A stretch of 64,000 nucleotides of DNA from the NCBI RefSeq assembly GCF_003284965.1, contig NZ_QMEW01000005.1, forward strand, positions 62,001 through 126,000, given 5' to 3'. The DNA comes from Mycolicibacterium sp. GF69. GTDB lineage: Bacteria > Actinomycetota > Actinomycetes > Mycobacteriales > Mycobacteriaceae. The notes beneath the pieces were generated by a model. It saw only the letters and a program-made list of their open reading frames with translations. It was not told where the DNA came from and made no database searches. Made by a program: the position numbers and the translations under genes. Shown here in pieces: positions 54,662 to 63,061 of the stretch (its first letter is position 1; the number at the start of each line of letters is the position of its first letter).

Positions 54662-56241
54662 CAGGAAGATCCAGCCCTCTCACTGTGTTGGCGCAAAAGG
54701 GGCTTGACCACCTTGCCCCCCGGGTTACGCGGCAGCGCATCGAGGAACTCCACCGACCGGGGTGCCTTGAAGTTCGCCAGATGTTGGCGCGTGTAGGCGA
54801 TTACGGTCTGCTCGTCGAGTTCGACGCCCGGTTTGACCACGATGTAGGCCTTGCCGACCTCACCGAGCCGTTCGTCGGCCACGCCGATCACCGCGGACTC
54901 CGCAACACCGTCCAGCCGGGCCAGCACCTGCTCGATCTCGGCCGGGTAGACGTTGAACCCGCCGCAGATGTACATGTCCTTGAGCCGGTCGGTGATGCGC
55001 AGGTTTTTGTTCTCGTCGACGGTGCCGACGTCGCCGGTGTGCAGCCAGCCCTCGGAATCGATCGCCGCCGCGGTGGCCTCCGGGTCGTCGAGGTAGCCCA
55101 GCATCACGTTCGGGCCGCGCAGCAGCACCTCACCCGTTTCGCCGGGAGCGGCGGCCCCGTCGATGCGCAGTTCGAAGTCGGCGATCGGGCGTCCGGATGT
55201 GGTGGCGACGGTGACGGCGTCGTCGTCGGGCCGGCACATCGTCCCGAAGCCGCTCGCCTCCGTCAGCCCGTACGCGGTCAGCACGATGTCGATGTCGAGT
55301 TCGGTCTGCATCCGCTCGATCAGCACGACCGGGATCGTCGCCGCGCCGGTGACCGCGAACCGCAGCGAGGACAGGTCGTAGTCGGCGCGCCCGGGATGGT
55401 CGAGCAACGTCTGGTAGATCGTCGGCGGGCCGGGCAGCACGGTGATGCGGTGCTCCTGCACGGCCGCCATCGTCTTCTCGGGATCGAACGTCAACTGCGG
55501 GATCAGCGTGGCGCCGGTCTGCAGGCAAGCGAGGATGCCGGCCTTGTAGCCGAAGTTGTGGAAGAACGGGTTGATGCACAGGTAGCGGTCGTCACTGGTG
55601 AGCCGGCCGCATTCGGCCCAGGCCGCGGGAGCGTCGAGCGACTGCCGGTGTGCGCACAGCGCACCCTTGCTGCGGCCGGTGGTGCCGGAGGTGAACAGGA
55701 TGTCGGAGACGTCGTCGGGTTGTACCGCGGCGGCGCGGGCGTCGACGGCCTCGAGGTCGGTGCCCTGGGCGATGAATTCGTCCCAGGTGCCGTCTTCCGT
55801 CTCGACCGGAACGCGGACCACGTGGCGTAGGTCGGGCAGAGCGGAGCGGTCGATCGAGGCGGCCTTGTCGGCGCCGAGGAACTCGCCCGAGGCGAACAGC
55901 ATCGGCGCCCCGGTGCGGGTCAGGATGTCGGTGGCCTCGCTCGCGGTGTAGCGGGTGTTCAGCGGTACGACGACGCCGCCCGCATAGTGGGTGCCCAGAC
56001 AGGCGACGACCCAGTGCCAGGTGTTCGGCGACCAGATCGCGACGCGGTCGCCCGCGCTGATGCCGAGGCCGATCATCGCGGCGGCGGCGCGCCGCACCTC
56101 GTCGCGCAACTGGCCGAAGGTGAACCGGCGGTAGTCGGTGATCAGCGCATCGTGGTCGGCGAACCGGTCAGCGATCCGATCCAAGACCTGGGGAATCGTC
56201 CGCGGATCGTCCCCTGGCGTTCGGCCGTGGCCCGACGTCAT
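54661..56241 (-). CDS. fadD3: HIP--CoA ligase FadD3
   Basis: FadD3 activates the steroid ring C/D propionate HIP with CoA and opens the second half of cholesterol catabolism. The 526-aa acyl-adenylate enzyme has TSGTTGRSKG at residues 184-193, YGLTEASGFGTM, GWLHTGDVGTVDENKNLRITDRLKD and the C-terminal PRNPGGKVVKPLL with catalytic Lys. An exact KstR2 operator lies 17 bases upstream, shared with fadE30. First gene of the fadD3-E31-E32-E33-PhnD-aspB operon. Confidence 0.94.
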   Translation of the reverse strand: MTSGHGRTPGDDPRTIPQVLDRIADRFADHDALITDYRRFTFGQLRDEVRRAAAAMIGLGISAGDRVAIWSPNTWHWVVACLGTHYAGGVVVPLNTRYTASEATDILTRTGAPMLFASGEFLGADKAASIDRSALPDLRHVVRVPVETEDGTWDEFIAQGTDLEAVDARAAAVQPDDVSDILFTSGTTGRSKGALCAHRQSLDAPAAWAECGRLTSDDRYLCINPFFHNFGYKAGILACLQTGATLIPQLTFDPEKTMAAVQEHRITVLPGPPTIYQTLLDHPGRADYDLSSLRFAVTGAATIPVVLIERMQTELDIDIVLTAYGLTEASGFGTMCRPDDDAVTVATTSGRPIADFELRIDGAAAPGETGEVLLRGPNVMLGYLDDPEATAAAIDSEGWLHTGDVGTVDENKNLRITDRLKDMYICGGFNVYPAEIEQVLARLDGVAESAVIGVADERLGEVGKAYIVVKPGVELDEQTVIAYTRQHLANFKAPRSVEFLDALPRNPGGKVVKPLLRQHSERAGSS

Positions 56242-56258
56242 CGATGCTCCTCTAACAA

Positions 56259-56272
56259 AGCAAGTGCTTGGT
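56259..56272. promoter_or_regulatory. KstR2 operator (fadD3 / fadE30)
   Basis: AGCAAGTGCTTGGT matches the KstR2 consensus AnCAAGnnCTTGnT exactly. It lies between the divergent fadD3 and fadE30 starts, 17 and 19 bases from each, so one site can repress both operons until HIP-CoA relieves KstR2. Confidence 0.92.
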
Positions 56273-56291
56273 AGGTTAGCCTACAAGTGTG

Positions 56292-57440
56292 ATGGAGGTC
56301 GAGGAGTTCCGGGCCGAGGTCCGTGACTGGCTTGCCGACAACCTCGTCGGCGAGTACGCCGCGCTGAAAGGCCTCGGCGGGCCGGGCCGGGAGCATGAGG
56401 CTTTCGAGGAACGCCGGGCGTGGAACCAGCATCTGGCGGCCGCCGGGTTGACGTGCCTGGGCTGGCCGGAGGAGCACGGCGGGCGGGGACTGTCCGTCGC
56501 GCACCGGGTGGCGTTCTACGAGGAGTACGCGATCGCGAACGCTCCGGCCAAGGTGAACCACTTCGGTGAGGAGCTTTTGGGCCCGACGCTGATCGCCTAC
56601 GGCACCCCCGAACAGCAGAAGCGGTTCCTGCCGAAGATCCTCGACGTCACCGAGTTGTGGTGTCAGGGCTACTCCGAACCGGGCGCGGGTAGCGATCTCG
56701 CGAACGTGTCGACCACCGGGGAGCTCGACGGTGACCAGTGGGTGGTCAACGGACAGAAGGTGTGGACATCGCTGGCGCACTGGGCGCAGTGGTGTTTCGT
56801 CGTCGCGCGCACCGAGAAGGGATCCAAGCGCCACGCCGGCCTGTCGTATCTGCTTGTGCCGCTGGATCAGCCCGGTGTGGAGGTCCGGCCGATCGTGCAG
56901 CTGACGGGCGACTCGGAGTTCAACGAGGTCTTCTTCGACGACGCCCGCACCGACGCCTCTCTGGTGGTGGGTGAGCCCGGCGACGGCTGGCGGGTCGCGA
57001 TGGGCACGCTGACGTTCGAGCGCGGGGTGTCGACGCTGGGTCAGCAGATCGAGTATGCCCGCGAACTGTCCGGTGTCGCGGAGTTGGCGAAACGCACTGG
57101 CGCAGCAGACGACCCGCTGATCCGCGAGCAGCTGACCTGCTCCTGGGCGGGGCTGCGGACGATGCGGTCGTATGCGTTGGCGACGATGGACGTGGAACAG
57201 CCCGGCCAAGATAACGTCTCGAAGCTGTTGTGGGCCAACTGGCATCGCGAACTCGGTGAGATCGCGATGGACGTACTCGGCCGCGAAGGTTTGACGTTGA
57301 CCGACGGCGACTTCGACGAGTGGCAGCGGCTGTACCTGTTCTCGCGGGCGGACACCATCTACGGCGGGTCGAACGAGGTGCAGCGCAACATCATCGCCGA
57401 GCGGGTGCTCGGCCTACCGAGGGAGGTCAAGGGCGCGTGA
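56292..57440 (+). CDS. fadE30: Acyl-CoA dehydrogenase FadE30 (IpdE1)
   Basis: The 382-aa acyl-CoA dehydrogenase acts with FadE33 in dehydrogenating the HIP-derived CoA ester. It has GWPEEHGGRGLSVAHRVAFYEEY, YSEPGAGSDLANVST, NGQKVWTSLAHWAQWC and DTIYGGSNEVQRNIIAERVLGLPREV. ATG 56292 is chosen; a GTG directly in front adds one residue. Its TGA overlaps ipdF by 4 bases. Confidence 0.93.
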   Translation: MEVEEFRAEVRDWLADNLVGEYAALKGLGGPGREHEAFEERRAWNQHLAAAGLTCLGWPEEHGGRGLSVAHRVAFYEEYAIANAPAKVNHFGEELLGPTLIAYGTPEQQKRFLPKILDVTELWCQGYSEPGAGSDLANVSTTGELDGDQWVVNGQKVWTSLAHWAQWCFVVARTEKGSKRHAGLSYLLVPLDQPGVEVRPIVQLTGDSEFNEVFFDDARTDASLVVGEPGDGWRVAMGTLTFERGVSTLGQQIEYARELSGVAELAKRTGAADDPLIREQLTCSWAGLRTMRSYALATMDVEQPGQDNVSKLLWANWHRELGEIAMDVLGREGLTLTDGDFDEWQRLYLFSRADTIYGGSNEVQRNIIAERVLGLPREVKGA

Positions 57441-58225
57441 ACCTGGCTGAAGCCCCGAAAGAGATTGCCGGACACGGTCTTCTGACCGGCAAGGTGGTCG
57501 TCGTAACCGCGGCTGCCGGGACCGGGATCGGTTCGGCGGTGGCGCGGCGAGCGCTGGCCGAAGGTGCCGACGTCGTCGTGTCGGACCACCATGAGCGCCG
57601 GTTGGGCGAGACCCGCGACCAGTTGGCCGAACTCGGCCTGGGCCGCGTCGAGTCCGTGGTGTGCGACGTGACGTCCACCGCCCAGGTCGATGCGTTGATC
57701 GCGTCGACCACGGCGCGGATGGGCCGATTGGACGTACTGGTCAACAACGCCGGTCTCGGTGGGCAGACGCCCGTCGTCGACATGACCGACGAGGAGTGGG
57801 ACCGCGTCCTGAATGTGACGCTGACCTCGGTGATGCGCGCGACGCGGGCGGCGCTGCGGTACTTCCGGGAGGCCGACCACGGCGGTGTGATCGTCAACAA
57901 CGCCAGTGTCTTGGGTTGGCGCGCACAGCATTCGCAGTCGCATTACGCCGCCGCCAAGGCCGGCGTGATGGCGTTGACGCGGTGCAGCGCGGTCGAGGCG
58001 GTCGAGTACGGGGTGCGGATCAACGCGGTCTCACCGAGCATCGCCCGGCACAAGTTCCTCGAGAAGACCAGTTCCTCGGACCTCCTGGACCGGTTGTCCG
58101 AGGGTGAGGCGTTCGGCCGCGCCGCCGAACCGTGGGAGGTCGCGGCCACCATCGCGTTCCTGGCCAGCGAGTACTCCAGTTACCTGACTGGAGAAGTGAT
58201 CTCGGTGTCGAGCCAGCGGGCTTAG
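57437..58225 (+). CDS. ipdF: Short-chain dehydrogenase IpdF
   Basis: The 262-aa SDR corresponds to Rv3559c (IpdF), proposed to handle the 5-hydroxyl/keto group of HIP-CoA intermediates. The NAD site reads TAAAGTGIGSAVARRAL instead of TGxxxGIG. The active site has NNAGLGGQTP, NNASVLGW and YAAAKAGVMALT, with the Tyr-Lys pair intact. GTG start overlaps fadE30's stop. It converges with a membrane protein gene, with 4 bases of overlap. Confidence 0.9.
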   Translation: MNLAEAPKEIAGHGLLTGKVVVVTAAAGTGIGSAVARRALAEGADVVVSDHHERRLGETRDQLAELGLGRVESVVCDVTSTAQVDALIASTTARMGRLDVLVNNAGLGGQTPVVDMTDEEWDRVLNVTLTSVMRATRAALRYFREADHGGVIVNNASVLGWRAQHSQSHYAAAKAGVMALTRCSAVEAVEYGVRINAVSPSIARHKFLEKTSSSDLLDRLSEGEAFGRAAEPWEVAATIAFLASEYSSYLTGEVISVSSQRA

Positions 58226-58806
58226 CGGTCGACAGCGCATCGCTTACCTGCTTCATACGACCCGCGGTACACAACCAGAAACACCCCGAGAGTCAGCACC
58301 GTCAGGAGCCCGAGTTGCAGCTTCTGTCCGGCTGCAATGGGGCGACCGGCGAGCGCGTCGCGATACCCGAGAGACACGGCGGCGAACAGGCCGATGGCGC
58401 CCAGGCCAGTTGGGACCCAGGCCTGCGCGCCGTCGGCGACATAGACCGCGCCGATCGCGATCAGCATCGCGACCGCGAACACCGCCAACCACCACGTCTT
58501 CGTGGGAGTCAAGCCGACGCCGTAGTCGTCGATGGTGTCCGGATCGGTGAACAACGAGTACGTCCTACCGCCGATCGAAATGAACTCGGTGTGGACGTAG
58601 GCCACGCCGGTCATCGCGCACGCCGCGAACACCGACATCAGTAGCCCCGACTTCCAATCCGGCGGGTAGGCCATGAGAAACACGGACACCGTCGTGACGA
58701 CGGCGCCTGACCAGTACACGATGCGCCCGATGCGCAGCGGCAGCCATCCCGCGATGATCGCGGCGCCGAGACCGGCGAACGCGGTCGCCATGAAGAAGTC
58801 GTTCAT
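58222..58806 (-). CDS. Multi-pass membrane protein of the ESX-like module, candidate immunity protein
   Basis: The 194-aa protein has about five to six hydrophobic helices (FFMATAFAGLGAAIIAGWLPL, GAVVTTVSVFLMAYP, TWWLAVFAVAMLIAIGAVYV, LGLLTVLTLGVFLVVYRG). ATG 58806 shares its A with the upstream TGA (TGATG), so it is coupled to the 510-aa putative substrate gene. Its place directly after a glycine-zipper protein makes an immunity or membrane-partner role possible; that is inference. No named family is recognised. Confidence 0.78.
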   Translation of the reverse strand: MNDFFMATAFAGLGAAIIAGWLPLRIGRIVYWSGAVVTTVSVFLMAYPPDWKSGLLMSVFAACAMTGVAYVHTEFISIGGRTYSLFTDPDTIDDYGVGLTPTKTWWLAVFAVAMLIAIGAVYVADGAQAWVPTGLGAIGLFAAVSLGYRDALAGRPIAAGQKLQLGLLTVLTLGVFLVVYRGSYEAGKRCAVDR

Positions 58807-60338
58807 CAACTCCCCGCCACCCTCTGGTAGATGTTCTGACCGAGCTGCTCGCCGCCGAGCGAACCGATGGAGCCGAGAATCAAAGCGCCCGCGAAGATTC
58901 CGACCGGGCCGGCCGGGGCGCCGAGCCACGCGCCGAAGGCGGCCATTCCCGAGGCGCCGAGCATGCCGCCACCCGTCTTGGCGGCAACCTCGCCGAGCGG
59001 TGTTCCAGTTCGCCACTCGTACATTCCGACGCCAAAATCGACGAGGTTCCCCGCCACCCCCAGGTTTCCCCCGATCTTCTTGAGCACATCGACATCGCTT
59101 GGAGAGAATCCCGGCATGCCCGGCACTGGATTATCCGCTATGGGCAGGGAATTGGCGAAATGCTCGAATGCCTTCTCCCCACCGGCGATCGGCTTTCCTG
59201 CAGCAGAGGCCGCCTCGACAAGCTCCTTCGGGACGATGCCCTGGGCCATGCTGTCGGTAGCCGCGGCCGCGCCCTGCGGCGACATCCCGGCCTGCATCAG
59301 CTGCTCCTGCACGCGGGCTGTCACCAGCGCTCTGGCTTGTGCCTCACTGTGATTGATCATCGCGGTGGCCTGTTCCGGAGCCATCGGCGCTTCCCCGAGC
59401 AACCCCTGCTCGAGCTTCGCCTGCATCTCCAGCCGAGTGCGGGCTTGCGAACGGGCGTCGCCGCCGAGGATCGGGTCGGTCGGCAGGGGGCCGGTCGTGA
59501 TGGAGGTGTGGTAGTCGTCCAGTCGCTGTCCGGCGTAGCGCACCTGATCGAGACTGGAGGTGGGGTCGTTGATGATGTCGTAGTCCCGCAACCGTGCCGC
59601 CGCGGCCTGCTTCTCGGGTGTCCACTCGCCGGGGGAGTCCACCAGCGCCTGATCGGCAGCGCGCTGCTGGCTGCCGTACTGATCTGCCTCGGCTTTGGCG
59701 TCAGGTGTCGTCGGCGACTCCTGCTGTCCGTCACTGCCTTTCATGGCATCGGGCGAGTAGCCTTCAGCCGCCATCTCCAGGCGAGACTTGTCGAGCTGCT
59801 CGGAATAGCTGTCGCGTACGGCTCGCACCGCGTCGAGCGCTTCGCGCGTTCTGTCGACGGCCGCCTGCTTGAGTTCGGAGACGTCGGCCTGTTCACCGTT
59901 CGCTGCGGCGAGGGCGAGCTCGTAGGCGATCTGGTTGTCGATCCACTTCAGTGACGCGTCGAGGTTCGAGATGACGACGTCACCGCTGCGCTGCGCTTCG
60001 GCCAGCGAAGCCGAGACGTTCTGCAGATCGACGGCGATGCGGCGGATCTGCTCGTCGTTGAGCTTCAGCGACTCGGTGGCGCGCTGCACCTCCGCCGAGT
60101 CGTTGATCGGATGGCCGCCACCGTCCTGACGATCCCATGCCGCGGCGAAACGATGCTGGGCGACGGCGAATTCGTTGCTTGTTTCGGTTGTGCACGCGGC
60201 AGCGTTGTAGAACGCCGTCGCGAGTTCACTGATCTCACCCGGTGATCCGCTCTGCACTGTCCGGTTCACCTGCCACGGATCTCCGCCGGCAGATCCGGTG
60301 AGCACCTCGACATCGAGGTGTTTGAGGGCGACCGTCAT
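58806..60338 (-). CDS. Large ESX-type (WXG100-like) substrate with C-terminal glycine-zipper domain
   Basis: The 510-aa protein has a helical N-terminal domain (about 1-180, SPGEISELATAFYNAAA, FAAAWDRQDGG, VDLQNVSASLAEAQRSGDV) of the type in mycobacterial Rv2079/Rv2082-like proteins, and a Gln/Ala-rich middle. The hydrophobic Gly/Ala-rich C-terminus (about 455-505) contains GAWLGAPAGPVG and GIFAGALILG. GxxxGxxxG spacing there is typical of pore-forming or membrane-inserting segments. The preceding gene encodes a DUF2563-type partner. Export by a type VII system is likely by family but not shown here. Confidence 0.8.
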   Translation of the reverse strand: MTVALKHLDVEVLTGSAGGDPWQVNRTVQSGSPGEISELATAFYNAAACTTETSNEFAVAQHRFAAAWDRQDGGGHPINDSAEVQRATESLKLNDEQIRRIAVDLQNVSASLAEAQRSGDVVISNLDASLKWIDNQIAYELALAAANGEQADVSELKQAAVDRTREALDAVRAVRDSYSEQLDKSRLEMAAEGYSPDAMKGSDGQQESPTTPDAKAEADQYGSQQRAADQALVDSPGEWTPEKQAAAARLRDYDIINDPTSSLDQVRYAGQRLDDYHTSITTGPLPTDPILGGDARSQARTRLEMQAKLEQGLLGEAPMAPEQATAMINHSEAQARALVTARVQEQLMQAGMSPQGAAAATDSMAQGIVPKELVEAASAAGKPIAGGEKAFEHFANSLPIADNPVPGMPGFSPSDVDVLKKIGGNLGVAGNLVDFGVGMYEWRTGTPLGEVAAKTGGGMLGASGMAAFGAWLGAPAGPVGIFAGALILGSIGSLGGEQLGQNIYQRVAGS

Positions 60339-60344
60339 CTCGGG

Positions 60345-60656
60345 TCAGGCGATGGCGTCGCCTGCCGATCGCACCATCGCTTCGCCGGCCTCGTCCTGTC
60401 TGTCGAACGTCGCGGCGCCGATGTTGGCCTTCGCAGCCAGACCGTCGAAGTTGGCGTGGTGTGCACGCATGGTCGCGGCCTGTGCTTCGTGCGCGTGGCC
60501 GAGGGCGCTGTGGAAGCCATGCGCGGCGTCAAAGTCGCCAAAGATTCCGGCCGGTAGCGATGCCGAAGCGAATTGTTCCGCTCCTCGCATGACGATCTGG
60601 CCGGCGCTCTTCGAGAAGTCGGCTCCCATCCGCAGCAGGTCGGTGTCGACATACAT
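60345..60656 (-). CDS. DUF2563-type small WXG100-like protein
   Basis: The 103-aa protein begins MYVDTDLLRMGADFSKSAG and contains GIFGDFDAAHGFHSALGHAH, the signature of the mycobacterial DUF2563 family, which resembles EspC/WXG100 helical hairpin proteins. It lies 6 bases before the large substrate gene, the same pairing as Rv2078-Rv2079. It probably acts as a secretion partner or chaperone. Confidence 0.83.
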   Translation of the reverse strand: MYVDTDLLRMGADFSKSAGQIVMRGAEQFASASLPAGIFGDFDAAHGFHSALGHAHEAQAATMRAHHANFDGLAAKANIGAATFDRQDEAGEAMVRSAGDAIA

Positions 60657-60706
60657 GCTCCAACCCTAAGTGAAGGCGACCGCTGCTTCGTGCACCTATT
60701 TCGGTC

Positions 60707-61219
60707 CTATCGAACGCGGAAGTCGTAGCGCTGCAGAGGTTGCAGAGGTGCGGCGCTGTCCCCCTCGACCAATACGAGCCAATGCTTGTTCGCGTCGTCG
60801 ACCCGCGTGGCATAGCGATGCGGAATGCGCATGTCCTCGACATCGGCTTCGAGTGCTGCGCTGTCGTCGTACACCCCGATCGCCATCGAGGCACCGCTGC
60901 CGGGAGCAAGGCACACCGCGTAGTCCTGTGCCCGCGGCAACGGCGACTCGGGCAGGTCCTGCAACGTCATCGCGCCGCCGCACGCAGCCACGATCCACGC
61001 GAGTCCATAAGACGTCTGCATTGATGACACAGGTGCCGATGTCGTGGTGCTGGTCGACGCGGCCGTTTCCGACGATGAGTCGGACCACTGATCACCGAGA
61101 TACATCGCGGTCGCCGCAAGGACGATCACCAGCACGAACAGGTCGACGACGATGATGAGCTTCGTTCGACGCGAGAGTCGGCGCCAGAACCCCGATGACT
61201 GTTGCGGCTCGTCGGTCAC
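60707..61219 (-). CDS. Membrane-anchored extracytoplasmic protein of the ESX-like module
   Basis: The 170-aa protein has a basic cytoplasmic start (FWRRLSRRTK), one transmembrane helix (LIIVVDLFVLVIVLAATAMYL), a Ser/Thr-rich linker and an extracytoplasmic domain with two Cys (VAACGGAM, YAVCLAPG) that could form a disulfide. It is the first gene of the four-gene minus-strand operon. Its GTG start lies 77 bases from kstR2, with a KstR2 operator in the gap. Function unknown. Confidence 0.78.
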   Translation of the reverse strand: MTDEPQQSSGFWRRLSRRTKLIIVVDLFVLVIVLAATAMYLGDQWSDSSSETAASTSTTTSAPVSSMQTSYGLAWIVAACGGAMTLQDLPESPLPRAQDYAVCLAPGSGASMAIGVYDDSAALEADVEDMRIPHRYATRVDDANKHWLVLVEGDSAAPLQPLQRYDFRVR

Positions 61220-61267
61220 CGCCTATGTGTACCGAAAACCCGGCCCACCATGCCAACGACTTCGCCG

Positions 61268-61281
61268 AGCAAGCGCTTGGT
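61268..61281. promoter_or_regulatory. KstR2 operator (kstR2 / ESX-like operon)
   Basis: AGCAAGCGCTTGGT matches AnCAAGnnCTTGnT exactly. It lies 15 bases before kstR2 and 48 bases from the start of the divergent membrane-anchored gene. Autoregulation of kstR2 is expected, and control of the divergent operon is possible. Confidence 0.92.
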
Positions 61282-61296
61282 TGATAGGATGGGGCA

Positions 61297-61896
61297 GTGA
61301 GCGAGGTGCCCCGGTCCCAGCCGGCGAGCAGACGCGACGAGCTTCTCGAGCTCGCCGCGACGATGTTCGCCGAACGCGGCCTGCGGGCGACCACGGTGCG
61401 CGACATCGCCGACTCCGCGGGCATCCTGTCCGGCAGCCTCTATCACCACTTTGCCTCCAAAGAGGAGATGGTCGACGAGGTGCTGCGCGGCTTCCTCAAC
61501 TGGCTGTTCACCCGATACCAGGAAATCGTCGACACCGAACCCAACCCCTTGGAGCGGCTCAAGGGCCTGTTCATGACCTCGTTCGAGGCGATCGAACACC
61601 GGCACGCCCAGGTCGTCATCTACCAGGACGAGGCCAAGCGGCTGTCGGGCCAGGACCGGTTCTCCTACGTCGAGCAACGCAACAAAGAGCAACGCAAGAT
61701 GTGGCTGGATCTGCTCAACCAGGGCGTCGAAGAGGGCTACTTCCGGCCTGACATCGACGTCGATCTGGTTTATCGGTTCATCCGCGACACCACCTGGGTT
61801 TCGGTTCGCTGGTATCAGCCGGGCGGGCCGCTGACGGCTGAAGAGGTCGGTCGTCAATACCTCGCTATCGTTCTTGGCGGCATCACCAAAAAATGA
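61297..61896 (+). CDS. kstR2: HIP-CoA responsive repressor KstR2
   Basis: KstR2 is the TetR-family repressor of the ring C/D genes. The 199-aa protein has the HTH segment AATMFAERGLRATTVRDIADSAGILSGSLYHHFASKEEM and the ligand domain ending IRDTTWVSVRWYQPGGPLTAEE, very close to the M. tuberculosis protein. GTG 61297 is the start. fadA6 follows after 7 bases. Confidence 0.95.
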   Translation: MSEVPRSQPASRRDELLELAATMFAERGLRATTVRDIADSAGILSGSLYHHFASKEEMVDEVLRGFLNWLFTRYQEIVDTEPNPLERLKGLFMTSFEAIEHRHAQVVIYQDEAKRLSGQDRFSYVEQRNKEQRKMWLDLLNQGVEEGYFRPDIDVDLVYRFIRDTTWVSVRWYQPGGPLTAEEVGRQYLAIVLGGITKK

Positions 61897-61903
61897 GGAA
61901 ACC

Positions 61904-63061
61904 ATGACTGCAATATCACAGGCATACGTCATCGACGCCGTACGCACCGCCGTCGGCAAGCGCGGCGGCTCGCTGTCCGGCGTCCACCCCGTCGACCTCG
62001 GCGCCGCCGGCTGGCGAGGACTTTTCGACCGCGTCGACGTCGATCCCGGCGCCGTCGACGACGTCATCGCGGGATGCGTCGACGCGATCGGGCCGCAGGC
62101 CGGCAACATCGCCCGGCTCTCGTGGCTGGCCGCCGGCTACCCGGAGGAAGTTCCCGGTGTCACCGTCGATCGCCAGTGCGGATCCAGCCAGCAAGCAATT
62201 TCCTTTGGCGCCCAAGCGATCATGTCCGGCACCGCGGACCTCATCGTCGCCGGTGGCATGCAGAACATGAGCCAGATCCCGATCTCGTCGGCGATGACGG
62301 TGGCCGAGCAGTTCGGCTTCACCTCGCCCACCAACGAATCCAAGAGTTGGCTGCACCGCTACGGCGACCAGGAGATCTCCCAGTTCCGCGGCGCCGAACT
62401 GATAGCCGAGAAGTGGAACATCTCGCGCGAGGAGATGGAGCAGTACTCGCTGACGAGCCACCAGCGCGCGCAGGAGGCCATCCGCTCCGGCCACTTCGAG
62501 AACGAGATCATCCCGGTGGACGGGTTCGTCACCGACGAGGGGCCGCGCGACACCTCACTGGAGAAGATGGCCGGCCTCAAGACGCTGGTCGATGGGGGCC
62601 GGCTGACCGCCGCGATGGCCGGCCAGATCTCGGACGGCGCCAGCGCGGTGCTGTTGGCCTCGGAACAGGCCGTCAAGGACCACGGGCTCAAGCCCCGCGC
62701 GCGCATCCACCACATCAGCGCCCGCGGCGCCGATCCCGTCTTCATGCTCACCGGCCCCATCCCGGCCACCGAGTACGCGCTGAAGAAGACCGGCCTTTCG
62801 ATCGATGACATCGACACCGTCGAGATCAACGAGGCCTTCGCGCCGGTGGTGATGGCGTGGCTCAAGGAGACCGGCGCCGACCACGCCAAGGTCAACCCCA
62901 GCGGGGGTGCGATCGCGCTCGGACATCCGTTGGGCGCGACCGGCGCCAAGCTCTTCGCGACCATGCTGAACACGTTGGAGCGCACCGGGGGTCGCTACGG
63001 TCTTCAGACGATGTGCGAAGGCGGCGGCACCGCCAACGTCACGATCATCGAGCGACTCTAA
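61904..63061 (+). CDS. fadA6: Steroid-degradation thiolase FadA6
   Basis: FadA6 is an acetyl-CoA acyltransferase in the last steps of steroid ring degradation. The 385-aa thiolase has the acylated Cys in VDRQCGSSQQAI, NEAFAPV, the catalytic His in GGAIALGHPLGATGA and the second Cys in MCEGGGTANVTI. ATG 61904 follows a GAGGAAACC ribosome-binding site. It is co-transcribed with kstR2. Confidence 0.94.
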   Translation: MTAISQAYVIDAVRTAVGKRGGSLSGVHPVDLGAAGWRGLFDRVDVDPGAVDDVIAGCVDAIGPQAGNIARLSWLAAGYPEEVPGVTVDRQCGSSQQAISFGAQAIMSGTADLIVAGGMQNMSQIPISSAMTVAEQFGFTSPTNESKSWLHRYGDQEISQFRGAELIAEKWNISREEMEQYSLTSHQRAQEAIRSGHFENEIIPVDGFVTDEGPRDTSLEKMAGLKTLVDGGRLTAAMAGQISDGASAVLLASEQAVKDHGLKPRARIHHISARGADPVFMLTGPIPATEYALKKTGLSIDDIDTVEINEAFAPVVMAWLKETGADHAKVNPSGGAIALGHPLGATGAKLFATMLNTLERTGGRYGLQTMCEGGGTANVTIIERL

